Assembly: GCF_029919255.1 (NCBI RefSeq)
Contig: NZ_CP123991.1
Location: 1,853,110 to 1,917,109, forward strand
Source of the DNA: a cyanobacterium endosymbiont of Epithemia clementina EcSB
GTDB taxonomy: Bacteria > Cyanobacteriota > Cyanobacteriia > Cyanobacteriales > Microcystaceae
Length of the DNA stretch: 64,000 nt
Direction: 5' to 3'
The notes under the pieces are model-generated. The model ran no database searches, had not been told where the DNA came from, and was given only the letters and a program-made list of their open reading frames with translations. Both the position numbers and the translations under genes were made by a program. Below are positions 30,042-40,462 of this stretch, piece after piece (position 1 is the stretch's first letter; each line of letters starts with the position of its first letter).

Positions 30042-31682
30042 TTATTTAATCTTAAAATACAACAATATTATCCCCAGTAATAATAGTACTTTAGTTAACC
30101 AGTCTCCCCATTGGACATATAGAGTGCAGCTGTTACTACGATAAATTTTTTCCTGATGTAATTGATAAGTATTAATATCAGATATCCATAAAGTTTGACC
30201 ACGAGGATTAACAATGCCAGAATATCCAGTATTAGTTACTCTTGCCATCCATTTACCTGTTTCAATGGCTCTAATTATATCTTGAGCATGATGTTGCGCA
30301 GGCATTGCTTCACTATAATGGGCATTATTAGAGGCTGTAATTATAAATTCTCCACCTATTTTTGCTTGACGACGAAAATGTTCACTAAAAGCTGATTCAT
30401 AGCAAATCCCTACAATTGCTTGACCAAAAGGAGTCTTAAAAATTTGATTGTTATTTCCTGCTTTTAAATGACTGTCTAAAGGAGAAAGTCGATCAATAAC
30501 TTTACCTAAAATAGATTCAAAAGGGATATATTCTCCCAATGGAACCAATTTTACTTTATCAAAACGGCTTAATATTTTTCCTTCTCCTGTCACCGAAAAT
30601 AGGCTATTAGTATAGCTGTTGTTTCGCCTGCCAAATGCTCCCAGTAAAACAGGGACTTTATGTGTCAATATTTCTGAATATAAAGGACTATTAATTACAA
30701 TATCATTCCAGTTAAATGGTAAGGCAGTTTCTGGCGTAATGATTAAATCAGCTCCCTTATAAGCTAATAGTTTATAACCATTTGTATAACGATCAGTAGC
30801 TTTTTGTAACCCCTCAGGATAAAGTTTTATTGTGTTGGGAATATTACCTTGAATAATACCTATTTTTATAGCATCTTTTTCTGATTTTAAAACTGGCAAA
30901 TTATATAAAACTAATCCTGTAAAATGCAAAATAAATAAAACTATAGTTGACATTAAAAAAAGAGTAAAAGAATGATTATTATATTGATTTAACCTAAGCC
31001 AAATAGATTTTTTTTGTGATGTAACTTTTCTGAATTGAGATTGATTTGCCCGTAAAATAATTCCTTCTGCGATTAATCCATTAACAGCAACAATAGTAGC
31101 AGTTACAGTTGAAAATCCTGAAAATTGACTAAGTTGTAGAATAGCTAAATTGTCGGGACTTTGGGTGTAGGAGAGAGAAGTCCACCATAAAGGTCCTTGA
31201 CTCCATATTGACTCCAATAAACACCAGATTGCGACACCAAAAATAACTCTTAAACAAGAACTAATTAAAGTTTTTTTAAAATAAATATTTCTATATTCTA
31301 GACAATCAAAAAACCTAATAGTTAATGACCAAGTAGCAACCAATATAGCTCCCCAAAGGGTAATAAATAGCCAACAAATAATAGCAATTAAAAAACTAGC
31401 AACCCATGAAAATTTCATCCAAGTCATAGGATGAATTCCCATAATCCAAAATAAACTTAATCCATGATAACCCAGTCCCCAAAATAAAGCAATCCAAGTT
31501 TTCTTATCAAAAAGAAAAGATTTTATAGTTAATTTTTTCTCAAAAATATTAATTCCTTTATGAGTTTTTATGGTAAAAACCCATAAAGGAATTAATGCAA
31601 ACCATGCTAAGTAAAAAGCCGACATAGGAGCAGTTGATAATCCCATCAATATTCCACTAAGAAAAGTTATAATTATTGGCAT
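30042..31682 (-). CDS. lnt: Apolipoprotein N-acyltransferase
   Basis: It adds the third acyl chain to lipoproteins in the cytoplasmic membrane. The 546-residue protein has an N-terminal membrane part (about six helices, residues 1-265) and a nitrilase-type domain with the Glu-Lys-Cys triad: Glu318 in TPETALPF, Lys376 or 378 in KVKLVPLGEY, Cys427 in GICYES. Intact. Clients seen in this window are ZnuA and the NrtA-like protein. It is single; upstream is a hairpin and the NTRC pseudogene. Confidence 0.93.
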   Translation of the reverse strand: MPIIITFLSGILMGLSTAPMSAFYLAWFALIPLWVFTIKTHKGINIFEKKLTIKSFLFDKKTWIALFWGLGYHGLSLFWIMGIHPMTWMKFSWVASFLIAIICWLFITLWGAILVATWSLTIRFFDCLEYRNIYFKKTLISSCLRVIFGVAIWCLLESIWSQGPLWWTSLSYTQSPDNLAILQLSQFSGFSTVTATIVAVNGLIAEGIILRANQSQFRKVTSQKKSIWLRLNQYNNHSFTLFLMSTIVLFILHFTGLVLYNLPVLKSEKDAIKIGIIQGNIPNTIKLYPEGLQKATDRYTNGYKLLAYKGADLIITPETALPFNWNDIVINSPLYSEILTHKVPVLLGAFGRRNNSYTNSLFSVTGEGKILSRFDKVKLVPLGEYIPFESILGKVIDRLSPLDSHLKAGNNNQIFKTPFGQAIVGICYESAFSEHFRRQAKIGGEFIITASNNAHYSEAMPAQHHAQDIIRAIETGKWMARVTNTGYSGIVNPRGQTLWISDINTYQLHQEKIYRSNSCTLYVQWGDWLTKVLLLLGIILLYFKIK

Positions 31683-31724
31683 ATCAGTATTTTATCTAAA
31701 AAAAATATCTTTAATATTAAAGTT

Positions 31725-31762
31725 ATTTAAAAGTTGTTGTTAATAAATAACAACTTTTAAAT
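31725..31762. repeat. Hairpin between lnt and the NTRC pseudogene
   Basis: 14-bp perfect arms ATTTAAAAGTTGTT / AACAACTTTTAAAT with a 10-nt loop. It lies 43 bp past the last readable codon of the dead NTRC gene and 42 bp before the lnt start; it was perhaps the NTRC transcript end. Confidence 0.6.
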
Positions 31763-31804
31763 ACTGCCTTTTTGTCTGATTTTATCGATGTGTTCAAGGA
31801 ATTC

Positions 31805-33102
31805 TTAAAATTTTAAAAAATGAACATTAGTAGTCCCGATTGTCTGAGCGCTTTGAGCAATTTTAGGATTGACCGCAATATCAATTCCAATAGAATGTAT
31901 TGTTTTTTCATATTCATAAAAAAACTTATTTAAAATTGTTTTTATAAATATGACTATGACATCTCCTTCAGTTAGGAGAAATATATTTAACCACAATTAA
32001 GTATTCGCTTTTATGGAATAATTTTCGTATGGTATATACTCCCATATGACGAGTATCGTTAATATTAAAAGTCTCTGCTGTATGAGTAACAAAAGCTGAT
32101 TCTTTTGGATATTGTTCTTCTTGCGTTTTGGGGGTTATCTCATCTTCTTGAATTAGGTTATACGCTGATAGCCATCGTTGTGTAATTAATGCCGTCATAC
32201 AATATGTTTTGGCGGCGGTAACTGCTTGACGATATTCATGATCTTGTACGTCTCCGGTCCCATAAACCCTTTTAATATTGGTTTGCACTATTCCTGTTTT
32301 AACAAAAAACCAGCATCATTGAACTCTAACTGTCCTTTAAGTAAGTCTGTATTGGAGGTATGACAGATAGTATAAAATAACCCTCTAATCTTTTATTTTT
32401 CTGTTTCTACCGTCTGATTGTTACGAATTATTAGCCCTTCGAGTTTAGAATCACTAGGGATGACGCCCACTACTTCTCTATTCCAGAGAATGATAATATT
32501 TGAATGGTTGAAAACTTGATTTTGCAGAGTTTCACTAGCCTGCATTTCCTTTCGACGGACTAGGATATGAATCAATGAGCTGTACTTAGTTAAATAAAGA
32601 GTTTCTTCTGCTGCGGTATCTCTACCTCCCACAATTGTTAGTTCTTGATTTCTAAACATCGGGGTTGCTCTATTACAGATAGCACAGGCATAAATTGCCC
32701 GACCTCAAAACTTATCTTCATCACTAATTTCTAAGCGTTTAACGATTTTCCCTGTCATAACGATTAGAGTATGAGTTAATATTTTTCGTTCGGTCGAACG
32801 CACCTTGAAGAGACGCTGACTTAAATAGATTTCTACTACATCTTCGGTATAACATTGAGTTCTCAAACGTTTTGTTTTGCCCTCATCTGTTCCATTAATT
32901 CAGGAAAGGTAATGCTTTCAGAAAACCCTGTAAATTTCTCTACTTTTGTGGTGGTCATTAGTTGTCTATCACGACTGCCTCCCACTTTCAAACATTCAAA
33001 AAGAATAGGTCTTAATTTAGCCCGTCCAGCGTAAATTAATGTGGTGTAACCGGCTGGACCTGAGCTAACAATTATTAAGTTTTCTATCGCTCTATTAACC
33101 AT
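31805..33102 (-). pseudogene. ntrC (trxB-trx fusion type): NADPH-thioredoxin reductase C (NTRC), dead
   Basis: NTRC fuses an NADPH-thioredoxin reductase to its own thioredoxin domain and is found in chloroplasts and many cyanobacteria. Pieces in order on the minus strand: FAD motif as SSGPAGYTTLIYAGRA; QLMTTTKVEKFTGF; active site CAIC kept; FRNQELTIVGGRDTAAEE (NADPH site); GTGDVQDHEYRQAVTAA; then the linker FNINDTRHMGVYTIRKLFHK and VVKYISPN of the thioredoxin domain. In-frame stops occur before the CAIC region and at 32393; the thioredoxin CGPC has become stop-RRC at 31968-31970, then a frameshift leads into ILNKFFYEYEKTIHS and VHFLKF. Clearly non-functional. Confidence 0.9.
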
Positions 33103-33471
33103 TAGTTTTAAATAAAGCACTGTTGATGGTTATGTCCTAATTTTACTAACAATTATGGTATTTTAGGACGATTTTCAAGAAAAATGGCTTCTAATCATTA
33201 TCTTCTACTCATTAGAGTTTGTGATTATTAAATAAATAGAGACTTATTATAATGAAAGTAAGTAAAATAGAGAAGATTTTGATCAAAAATCAATTTATAA
33301 ATCAGGGAAATATTTCTAGAATAATTAGACTGATTTTGGTGATTATCTAAATAACCCGATTGTAGTATTGTAAGGATACATAGAAGAATTGTAGAGCAGA
33401 TGAAAAATAACTAAAGAGATGTTACCTTAATATTCACTGAAAACTTTAGATTACTCCGATTAACCTTCATT
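33103..33471. other. Divergent spacer before the NrtA-like gene
   Basis: About 370 bp, AT-rich, no open frame. It should hold the promoter of the NrtA-like gene; I cannot point to a clear site. Confidence 0.5.
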
Positions 33472-34830
33472 ATGAAGCGTCGTCAATTCATTAAATATAG
33501 CAGCCTAGGAACGGCTAGTTTAGGAATAACTGCTTGCGCTCAAGGTAATCTAGATTTCCTTCGTTCGTCAGAAACTTCATTGAATCCCAACAATAAATTT
33601 GGCTCATTGGAAAAAACTAAGCTAATTCTAGGGTTTGTTCCGACTACCGATGCTGCTCCCTTGATTATTGCCCAAGAAAAGGGTTATTTTGAGCGTTATG
33701 GCTTAAAAGTTACCCTCAAACGTCAAGCCTCCTGGGAAGCAATCGAAAAAGGCTTATTAAGCTGGCAATTAGATGCCGCACAAGCTCCCTTTGCCTTACC
33801 AATGTCTGCACAGTTAGGGAAACAAAAAGCTTCCCTGATTTCCCTGATGAATCTTAATCTAAACGGTAGTGCCATTACCCTTACTAAGAAAGCTTGGGAA
33901 CAAGGCTTACGTCCTTCCCTAGATTATAATGATTTTGGGGATTTTGAAAGAAGTTTTCGCCGATATATTCGAGGTAGTGGCCATACTCGTTTCGCTATAG
34001 ACTCTCCAATTTCGATGGATGCCTATTTATTGCGTTATTGGTTAGCAGCTATGGGAGTTGATCCTGACCGTGAGGTAAGATTGTTAGAATTCCAGGCCAA
34101 CCAACTGAACTATAAATTACAAGCGCAAATGATAGAAGGCTATAGTATTTCAGCGCCATGGACGCGCTCTGCAATTACTGAAAACACAGGATTCATTCTC
34201 AACATTAGTCGAGAAATTTGGCGAGGACATCCTAATAAGATTTTAGCCGCTATGGATGGTTGGGTGAGAAAATATCCTGCTACTGCACGATCTTTAATGG
34301 CTGCGTTATTAGAATCCTGTCAATATTGCGATCATCAGCGTCATCACAGAGAAATGACTGAAATATTAGCTCAAAGTCAATATTTAAACTTGGATAAGAC
34401 TTTAATTGAACCAACTTTAAATGGACAGTATGCTTACACCAACAACGCCCCTAACAGTAAATTAATAGAGATCCCCGACTTTACTATTTTTCACTATCAA
34501 GATACCCCATATCTTAAAATTCCCGATCATGCTAATTATCCTTGGCGTTCTCATGCTGTATGGTTGCTAACCCAAATGATTCGTTGGAATCAACTAGAAA
34601 CCACTAGTTATCCAAAAGATGCTGATAGAATCTTAGATCGAATTTATCCTATTTCTCTCTACAAAGAAGTAGCTAAAGTCTTAAATATTAAAATTCCTAG
34701 TGAATCAATGAAATCTGAACCGACTACCGCTTTTATAGATGGGCGACCTTTTGATCCGAGTCAACCTCTAGTTTATCTTAATCAGTTTTCTATTCGGGCA
34801 AGTCATTCTCAATCTTTTAGTTTTGTTTGA
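33472..34830 (+). CDS. NrtA/CmpA-family substrate-binding lipoprotein with Tat signal
   Basis: Family members bind nitrate, nitrite, cyanate or bicarbonate for an ABC importer. The 452-residue protein has a twin-arginine motif KRRQFIK (2-8) and a lipobox ending ITAC (Cys22), then the binding domain: LGFVPTTDAAPLIIAQEKGY, LDAAQAPFALPM, and HPNKILAAMDGW. Substrate cannot be decided from sequence. The usual partners (nrtB, nrtC, nrtD) do not follow; the next 2 kb is a decayed spacer. It may be an orphan, or serve a transporter coded elsewhere. Export would use Tat (tatA at 12 kb) and Lnt. Confidence 0.86.
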   Translation: MKRRQFIKYSSLGTASLGITACAQGNLDFLRSSETSLNPNNKFGSLEKTKLILGFVPTTDAAPLIIAQEKGYFERYGLKVTLKRQASWEAIEKGLLSWQLDAAQAPFALPMSAQLGKQKASLISLMNLNLNGSAITLTKKAWEQGLRPSLDYNDFGDFERSFRRYIRGSGHTRFAIDSPISMDAYLLRYWLAAMGVDPDREVRLLEFQANQLNYKLQAQMIEGYSISAPWTRSAITENTGFILNISREIWRGHPNKILAAMDGWVRKYPATARSLMAALLESCQYCDHQRHHREMTEILAQSQYLNLDKTLIEPTLNGQYAYTNNAPNSKLIEIPDFTIFHYQDTPYLKIPDHANYPWRSHAVWLLTQMIRWNQLETTSYPKDADRILDRIYPISLYKEVAKVLNIKIPSESMKSEPTTAFIDGRPFDPSQPLVYLNQFSIRASHSQSFSFV

Positions 34831-35350
34831 TTACAATAACTCTACTGATTTATTCTCATAATCAATAAAGATTAGTTTCTACATTTGCCAATTCTATTTA
34901 TAGAAATGCTGGTAATGTTATTTACGCAGACAACATACAGATTTTTAAGCTGGCTTATTTCTTACTTTACTAGATATGGCAACTTGACAGATTTAATTTT
35001 GCCTATGATATTATAAATTTATTTTGCGTTTACTTCTATTACTAAATTAGTGTAAGATGTTGTTCTGCAAATTCATTTTTTTATACTATTTCTCGCCTTA
35101 CTCTTTAGGTCAGCCGCTAAGATGTTTGTTTACTTGATTGATTATGGAGATAGCATGTTAAAGAAATTAGTGCTGATCTTTCTTTGATTATTAGCAATAA
35201 TACTAAAATATTCGGTAATAGCTTATAATTTAGCGTTTATTTATTTATTTTATTCAAAAAAATAAATAAATAAAATAAAATGAGAACTAAGACAATTACA
35301 ACTACGCTAAAAATAGCATATTAACTTATTTTTTGGACAAAAATATACAA

Positions 35351-35617
35351 ATGAAACTCCTATGGTTTATTACTGAATTTCCAAGAATTATTAGTGTTAA
35401 TTAATTTATCTGTAATTGCGAGGGCTAACCCTTAACATGGTTCTTATGAAATAGGAGTAGAGATTATTGGGGTAACTGCCCGTTATGTGACCACCGATTT
35501 AAGTGAAGAGTTAATTCTTAAACAAGATCTCACTAGAGTAAGTCATCGTGATACAAACAAGGGCAAGAACATAAGTATTATATTTAAATATAAGAGACGC
35601 GAAAATTAAAGAAATTG
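35351..35617 (+). pseudogene. Broken small gene, secreted-type product
   Basis: An ATG at 35351 starts MKLLWFITEFPRIISVN then a stop; after a frame change the sequence reads LSVIARANP, a stop, HGSYEIGVEIIGVTARYV and TTDLSEELILKQDLTRVSH. The pattern (hydrophobic start, ARA-N cut-like site, mature part) suggests a small exported protein that has lost its frame. Family not recognised. Confidence 0.4.
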
Positions 35618-35840
35618 CAGACTCGGTTAAACTTTTGGAAAATACAAGAATACAAGAAGAAAAGCAATTTCTAGATAGATTATTTGAGGAAGAAAATGAT
35701 TATAGGAGTTTTTAAAAAGTTAAAAAAAGAGAACTTAAACTGAATAAAATATAAAATATCTTGAATAGCTTTCAGAAAAGAAAAAAAATATAACAGATAA
35801 CAATTATCTAAAACTTTTAAAAAAGAGATAAAAGTAAAAT
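35580..35840 (+). mobile_element. IS630-like remnant (copy 2)
   Basis: Plus-strand text IRDAKIKEIADSVKLLENTR resembles the start of IS630 transposases, and the following DNA aligns with 1300-1400 (both contain ACAATTATCTAAA followed by AAGATA-AAGTAAAAT). More degraded than copy 1. Confidence 0.4.
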
Positions 35841-35872
35841 AGTCTTCCCTGCAGATCAGGAAAGACTATTTT
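35836..35872. repeat. Hairpin with 15-bp stem
   Basis: AAAATAGTCTTCCCT and AGGAAAGACTATTTT pair at 14 of 15 positions with a 7-nt loop, at the 3' edge of the IS630-like remnant. The stem ends in A/T runs on both sides, so it could stop transcription in both directions. Confidence 0.65.
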
Positions 35873-36918
35873 ATTCAAAATACGATAACAAGATAAAGTT
35901 ATTTTTTTTATAAAAATATGGTTTGGTCTATAAATTAGAGTGATTGATAGATATATATAAATCAGAATATTAAAGTAATATTACAAAATAAAATAAAATC
36001 AAACTTAAAAAGGTTAATTTCGTGATTTCTAGATCAATAAATAGATAAAGTCAAAAAATACTTCTAACAAAAAAAATATAAAAATCAATAGGCATATGTT
36101 AAGTTTTTCAAGTAAAACTAGGCTAACACAATGCAAAATATATTTATTTGCCATGCTAATTTATAGCCTAAATACAGATTTAATAAAAAGCAAATAATTT
36201 TATATAAAAGTCCATTCAACGTACGTAAATAAGTTTTTTATTTAAAAAAAGTAAATTCATTAAACTATTTTCCCTTTAGTTAAGTTTACCCATAAACAGC
36301 TAAAGCAATTTTAGTTAAACTCTGATTATTCAATTTTAGAGATATATTTTTTTCTTATATTTATTTAAATCTACTTAAGATAAAAAGTTGCTCACAAATG
36401 ATGAGTTGATGGTAGAATACTTTAAATAAGTTAGATCTAATTTTATTAATTACCAACTTCTAACTCCAAATCCCTAAGTTAGATAAGAATAAAATTCTTC
36501 AAAAACGATTGCAGTGATTGCATGAACTTGGCTGCTCATTAGGCGTAACCTATTAGTTATAACGAAATTCCTGCTCTGTACATAGTATTGGGTGTGATTT
36601 GAATTTTAGTTTTGCACAGTAGAGAATTTGAAGTTGATGTAGGTTTAGTGTGATTAACTAAAAGTCCTAAGACTTTAGCCTGTGCCTAACAACGGTTAGA
36701 AAACTTAAGATCGGGAATTACCAATGGACAGCAACCAGGCTTGTGAGTCATTGTTAGTAAATTAGTTCGTTTTCGAGTCAATTCTTCACTAATTGATTTT
36801 TAACCCATCCTTATTAGGATCTAAAATTTACGTAGAATGGTAATGGTGACAAAGTTAACCTATATTTTGGGTAACTTACTCAATTTTTTTACTCTAACCC
36901 ATAGGAGGGGAAATTATA

Positions 36919-37344
36919 ATGACAACCCAACCCAATGTTTCCCGAGAAAATGCTATTGAACAGGTAGATGTTGAAATCATTAAAGCTGACCAGACAACCT
37001 CAAATAAATCCCCTAACCGACCAATAAAAGATGAAACAGAAGCGTTAATTCAAGCTATTAAAACTAAAGCCTTTGCTGAAGTGCAAAAAGCAGGAGAATT
37101 TGCCATCGATAACTATTTAGAAGCAGTTCGTAAAGCCCGCCAAGATATTGAGCGTCGGCAACTATTTGAACCCGAACAAATTGAAGATGCCATAAAGCAA
37201 ATTCAGACAGAAATTGAAAAAGACTGGGATTCGATTGTCACAGAAGTCACCAGTTTTGGTGATCGCCTTAACGAAGCTGCTAGAGCTGCCTGGGACATTT
37301 TAACTGCCTCAAAAGCTCAAGCAGATAAGGATAAGAAAAATTAA
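36919..37344 (+). CDS. Cyanobacterial hypothetical protein, helical
   Basis: A 141-residue soluble, charged protein with a disordered N-terminus (1-40) and an alpha-helical body rich in Lys, Glu and Ala (about 42-135), with no membrane segment. A strong GGAGGGG ribosome site precedes the ATG. I recall similar uncharacterised proteins in cyanobacteria but no function. It precedes ftsH by 246 bp on the same strand; that may be chance. Confidence 0.75.
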   Translation: MTTQPNVSRENAIEQVDVEIIKADQTTSNKSPNRPIKDETEALIQAIKTKAFAEVQKAGEFAIDNYLEAVRKARQDIERRQLFEPEQIEDAIKQIQTEIEKDWDSIVTEVTSFGDRLNEAARAAWDILTASKAQADKDKKN

Positions 37345-37590
37345 GTGAGAGGAGAGGGGGAAAGTAGGAGAGGGAGTGAGAAGAAAAAACTCTAACTTTT
37401 AACTTCTACTTTCTTCCTTTGTTCCAACTACAGTTGTCAAAAATCTGAGAATTACGTTAAATTTAGTTAAAATTAATTAACATTTTACAAACATTAACAT
37501 TATTTATGTCAGACAACTTGATAAAAGTGGAATATTACACTGGTGACTGACGCAATTTTTTTGATTAACCATTAAGAGAAACATTAACCT

Positions 37591-39477
37591 ATGAAAATTT
37601 CTTGGAGAACCCTATTGCTCTGGAGTCTACCCCTTTTAGTAGTAGGATTTTTTCTTTGGCAAGGGGCATTTTTTCCCTTCGGGACCATTATGGGGAGCAA
37701 TACCGCTAATGCTCGGATGACCTACGGAAGATTCTTAGAATATCTAGATTCGGATCGTATTCTTGGAGTTGACCTTTATGAAGGAGGGAGAACTGCAATT
37801 GTTCAAGCGGTTGATCCTGAATTAGAAAATCAAGTACAGCGATCACGGGTGGATTTGCCCGTTAATGCTCCTGATTTGATAGCCAAATTAAGGAAAGCAG
37901 AGGTTGACATCGAATCCCATCCAGTTCGTAATGAAGGGGCTTTATGGGGATTTTTAGGAAACTTACTGTTTCCCATTCTCTTGATTGGAGCATTATTCTT
38001 TCTCTTCCGTAGGTCTAATAATTTGCCAGGAGGCCCAGGTCAGGCGATGAGCTTTGGAAAATCCCGTGCTCGTTTCCAAATGGAAGCTAAAACCGACATA
38101 ATGTTCGATGATGTAGCCGGTATCGACGAAGCTAAAGAAGAATTACAAGAGGTTGTTACTTTCCTTAAACAACCTGAACGGTTTACCGCAGTCGGCGCAC
38201 GAATTCCAAAAGGAGTTCTCCTAATTGGACCTCCTGGAACTGGTAAAACTCTGTTGGCAAAAGCGATCGCAGGTGAAGCAGGAGTTCCTTTCTTCAGCAT
38301 TTCTGGTTCAGAATTTGTGGAAATGTTCGTAGGAGTAGGTGCTTCTCGCGTCCGTGATTTATTCAAAAAAGCGAAAGAAAATGCCCCTTGTTTAATCTTT
38401 ATTGATGAAATTGATGCTGTTGGTCGTCAACGGGGTGCAGGTATCGGTGGTGGTAACGATGAACGGGAACAAACTCTAAACCAATTGCTAACGGAAATGG
38501 ACGGGTTTGAAGGCAATACAGGGATTATTATCATTGCAGCCACCAACCGTCCTGATGTCCTTGACTCTGCCTTGATGCGTCCAGGTCGTTTTGACCGTCA
38601 GGTCATTGTAGATGCCCCTGACTTCAAAGGGCGAATTGAAATCCTAGAAGTTCACGCCCGCAATAAGAAACTCGATCCCGATGTGTCTATTGAGGCGATT
38701 GCCCGTCGTACCCCTGGGTTTAGTGGGGCAGATTTAGCCAACTTACTCAATGAAGCTGCCATTTTAACTGCCCGTCGTCGTAAGGAAGCAATTACCTTGT
38801 TAGAAATTGACGATGCAGTTGATCGCGTCGTAGCTGGGATGGAGGGAACCCCCCTCGTCGATAGTAAGAGTAAACGACTCATTGCCTACCATGAAGTGGG
38901 TCATGCGATTGTCGGAACTTTAGTTAAAGACCATGATCCCGTTCAGAAAGTTACTTTGATCCCCCGTGGTCAAGCGCAAGGGTTGACCTGGTTTACCCCT
39001 GGGGAAGAACAAGGGTTAACCAGCAAAGCACAGCTCATGGCGCGTATTGCAGGAGCCTTAGGAGGTCGTGCAGCCGAAGAAGAGGTTTTTGGCTATGATG
39101 AAACAACCACTGGTGCTGGTGGCGATTTACAGCAGGTTTCCGAGATGGCACGGCAAATGGTGACTCGTTTTGGAATGAGTGACTTAGGACCTATCTCCTT
39201 GGAGAGTTCTTCTGGGGAGGTATTCCTCGGAGGTGGGTTGATGAACCGTTCAGAATATTCTGAGGAGGTGGCCATGCGGATTGATCATCAAATTCGGACT
39301 CTTGCTAAGGAGGGACATCAATTAGCAAGGCAAATCATTCGAGATAACCGCGAAGTGATTGATCGCTTGGTAGAATTGTTAATCGAAAAAGAAACCATTG
39401 ATGGTGAAGAGTTTAGACAAATTGTGGCTGAATATACTGAAATTCCTGAAAAGGAAAAGTTTGTCCCTCAACTGTAA
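37591..39477 (+). CDS. ftsH: ATP-dependent zinc metalloprotease FtsH, FtsH2 type
   Basis: FtsH hexamers pull out and digest membrane proteins. The 628-residue protein has two N-terminal membrane helices (8-27, 116-140), Walker A GPPGTGKT (213-220), Walker B IDEID (271-275), second-region-of-homology arginines in RPGRFDRQ (330-337) and zinc motif HEVGH (434-438). Over its whole length it resembles Synechocystis FtsH2 (slr0228), starting [19 protein letters not shown]. FtsH2 with FtsH3 removes damaged D1 of photosystem II. Intact, and followed by a terminator. Confidence 0.95.
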   Translation: MKISWRTLLLWSLPLLVVGFFLWQGAFFPFGTIMGSNTANARMTYGRFLEYLDSDRILGVDLYEGGRTAIVQAVDPELENQVQRSRVDLPVNAPDLIAKLRKAEVDIESHPVRNEGALWGFLGNLLFPILLIGALFFLFRRSNNLPGGPGQAMSFGKSRARFQMEAKTDIMFDDVAGIDEAKEELQEVVTFLKQPERFTAVGARIPKGVLLIGPPGTGKTLLAKAIAGEAGVPFFSISGSEFVEMFVGVGASRVRDLFKKAKENAPCLIFIDEIDAVGRQRGAGIGGGNDEREQTLNQLLTEMDGFEGNTGIIIIAATNRPDVLDSALMRPGRFDRQVIVDAPDFKGRIEILEVHARNKKLDPDVSIEAIARRTPGFSGADLANLLNEAAILTARRRKEAITLLEIDDAVDRVVAGMEGTPLVDSKSKRLIAYHEVGHAIVGTLVKDHDPVQKVTLIPRGQAQGLTWFTPGEEQGLTSKAQLMARIAGALGGRAAEEEVFGYDETTTGAGGDLQQVSEMARQMVTRFGMSDLGPISLESSSGEVFLGGGLMNRSEYSEEVAMRIDHQIRTLAKEGHQLARQIIRDNREVIDRLVELLIEKETIDGEEFRQIVAEYTEIPEKEKFVPQL

Positions 39478-39508
39478 TCAGTTTCAAGCAACTTTAAAAA
39501 TAAAATAG

Positions 39509-39535
39509 GAGACTCGAGTAATCGCGTCTCTTTTT
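39509..39535 (+). terminator. Terminator of ftsH
   Basis: GAGAC (39509-39513) pairs with GTCTC (39526-39530), extended inward by CG/CG after a mismatch, followed directly by TTTTT. It starts 32 bp past the ftsH stop. Confidence 0.65.
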
Positions 39536-39841
39536 CAGTTATTGATGAAAAGTTCAATTGCTACAAAATTAATTTTTGTTCTTCTAGCCTAACTGTGGCA
39601 AAGTAATAATAAAAAAGCTGAAAGTATTTGTCTACAAAGTACCCAAAATTGAAGAAACTTTATTTTGATAAAAGTAAATTTTTTTTAGTTATAAAACACA
39701 GTTTGGAAGTTATTAGCTATTAATTTAATAATTTTAGTTTAGAAACTCCTTATTTTTTTTATTTCCCTCGCGAAAAGAGTTCATCATTATTTATAAAATT
39801 TCTATACTAATGATGAACTCTTTATTTTAAACTCAAATAGT
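39536..39841. other. Convergent spacer ftsH / VWA gene
   Basis: About 300 bp AT-rich; no open frame. It contains the ftsH terminator at its left end and the hairpin at 39774-39823. Confidence 0.6.
39774..39823. terminator. Hairpin at the end of the VWA gene
   Basis: Perfect 15-bp arms AAAGAGTTCATCATT / AATGATGAACTCTTT with a 20-nt loop, 19 bp past the VWA gene stop (minus strand). The stem ends in T on each strand. It is likely where VWA transcripts end. Confidence 0.6.
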
Positions 39842-40462
39842 CTAATTGATGATGGCATTAAGTAGCACATCATTTAAGGACATATCTTTCATATCATCCA
39901 ACGTTACTGTATTGACAATATCAAACTTAGCCCCTGCTTTTTCTAGTTCATCATCTAACGCCTTGAAAAATGTGGTTACTTTCTTATCACGACCAACTTG
40001 AATTAGAGAGATCGCTAATTCTTCCCCACGATCAATTTTCTTGGATGCCTCGATAATGACTCGAATAACCGCTTTGCGATCAGTAGGTTCCCCATCGGTG
40101 ATGACAAAAAAAGTTTCCCCATTAGGTTGGGTTTTACCTGCCGCTTTACGCTCAAAATAGTTATCAAGTCCATTTTGGAGCACTGTAGCCAAGTTCGTTT
40201 GTCCCATCGGTTCGTTTTCTGCATAAATTTTAGTAACCTTATCTGAGGTCACGTTGTCGTATCTTCTGAAACGACCGGAGAAAACATAAACCGTAATCCC
40301 ATCAGGATCGACTTCTTCACATTTCTTAGCCAAGGCGTAAGTAGGCCCCTGGGCAATTTCCCAACGGGTCTTGCCATTGGGGTCATCAGAGGTGGCCATA
40401 CTGGCACTTCTGTCGATAATCAGAGTATAGTCCCGATTTTCGATAATTGAGTCTCCTGGCAT
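39842..40462 (-). CDS. VWA-domain protein (metal-ion-adhesion type)
   Basis: A 206-residue cytosolic protein that is almost wholly one von Willebrand A domain. The MIDAS is complete: DRSAS at 17-21, Thr89 (GQTN) and Asp123 (ITDGEP). A GGGAGG ribosome site lies upstream of the ATG. VWA proteins of this size occur in tellurium-resistance-like (TerY) and cyanobacterial contexts; no Ter genes are nearby and I make no functional claim beyond metal-dependent protein binding. Confidence 0.85.
   Translation of the reverse strand: MPGDSIIENRDYTLIIDRSASMATSDDPNGKTRWEIAQGPTYALAKKCEEVDPDGITVYVFSGRFRRYDNVTSDKVTKIYAENEPMGQTNLATVLQNGLDNYFERKAAGKTQPNGETFFVITDGEPTDRKAVIRVIIEASKKIDRGEELAISLIQVGRDKKVTTFFKALDDELEKAGAKFDIVNTVTLDDMKDMSLNDVLLNAIIN

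Larger units (their letters stand above)
34831..36918. other. 2.1 kb spacer with remnants
   Basis: No intact gene. It holds a broken small secreted-protein gene (35351-35590), an IS630-like remnant (35580-35840) and a hairpin (35836-35872). I looked for nrtB-like permease sequence and saw none. The last bases (AGGAGGGG at about 36903) are the ribosome site for the next gene. Confidence 0.6.

Noticed and set aside
31968-31970. TGA in place of a thioredoxin Cys codon, as in selenoproteins
   Set aside because: The same gene has other stops and frameshifts on both sides, GP of CGPC is also changed, and no selenocysteine element is evident; it is decay.
34831-36918. Remnant of nrtB/nrtC after the NrtA-like gene
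   Set aside because: I looked for permease or ATPase motifs in the readable scraps and found none.
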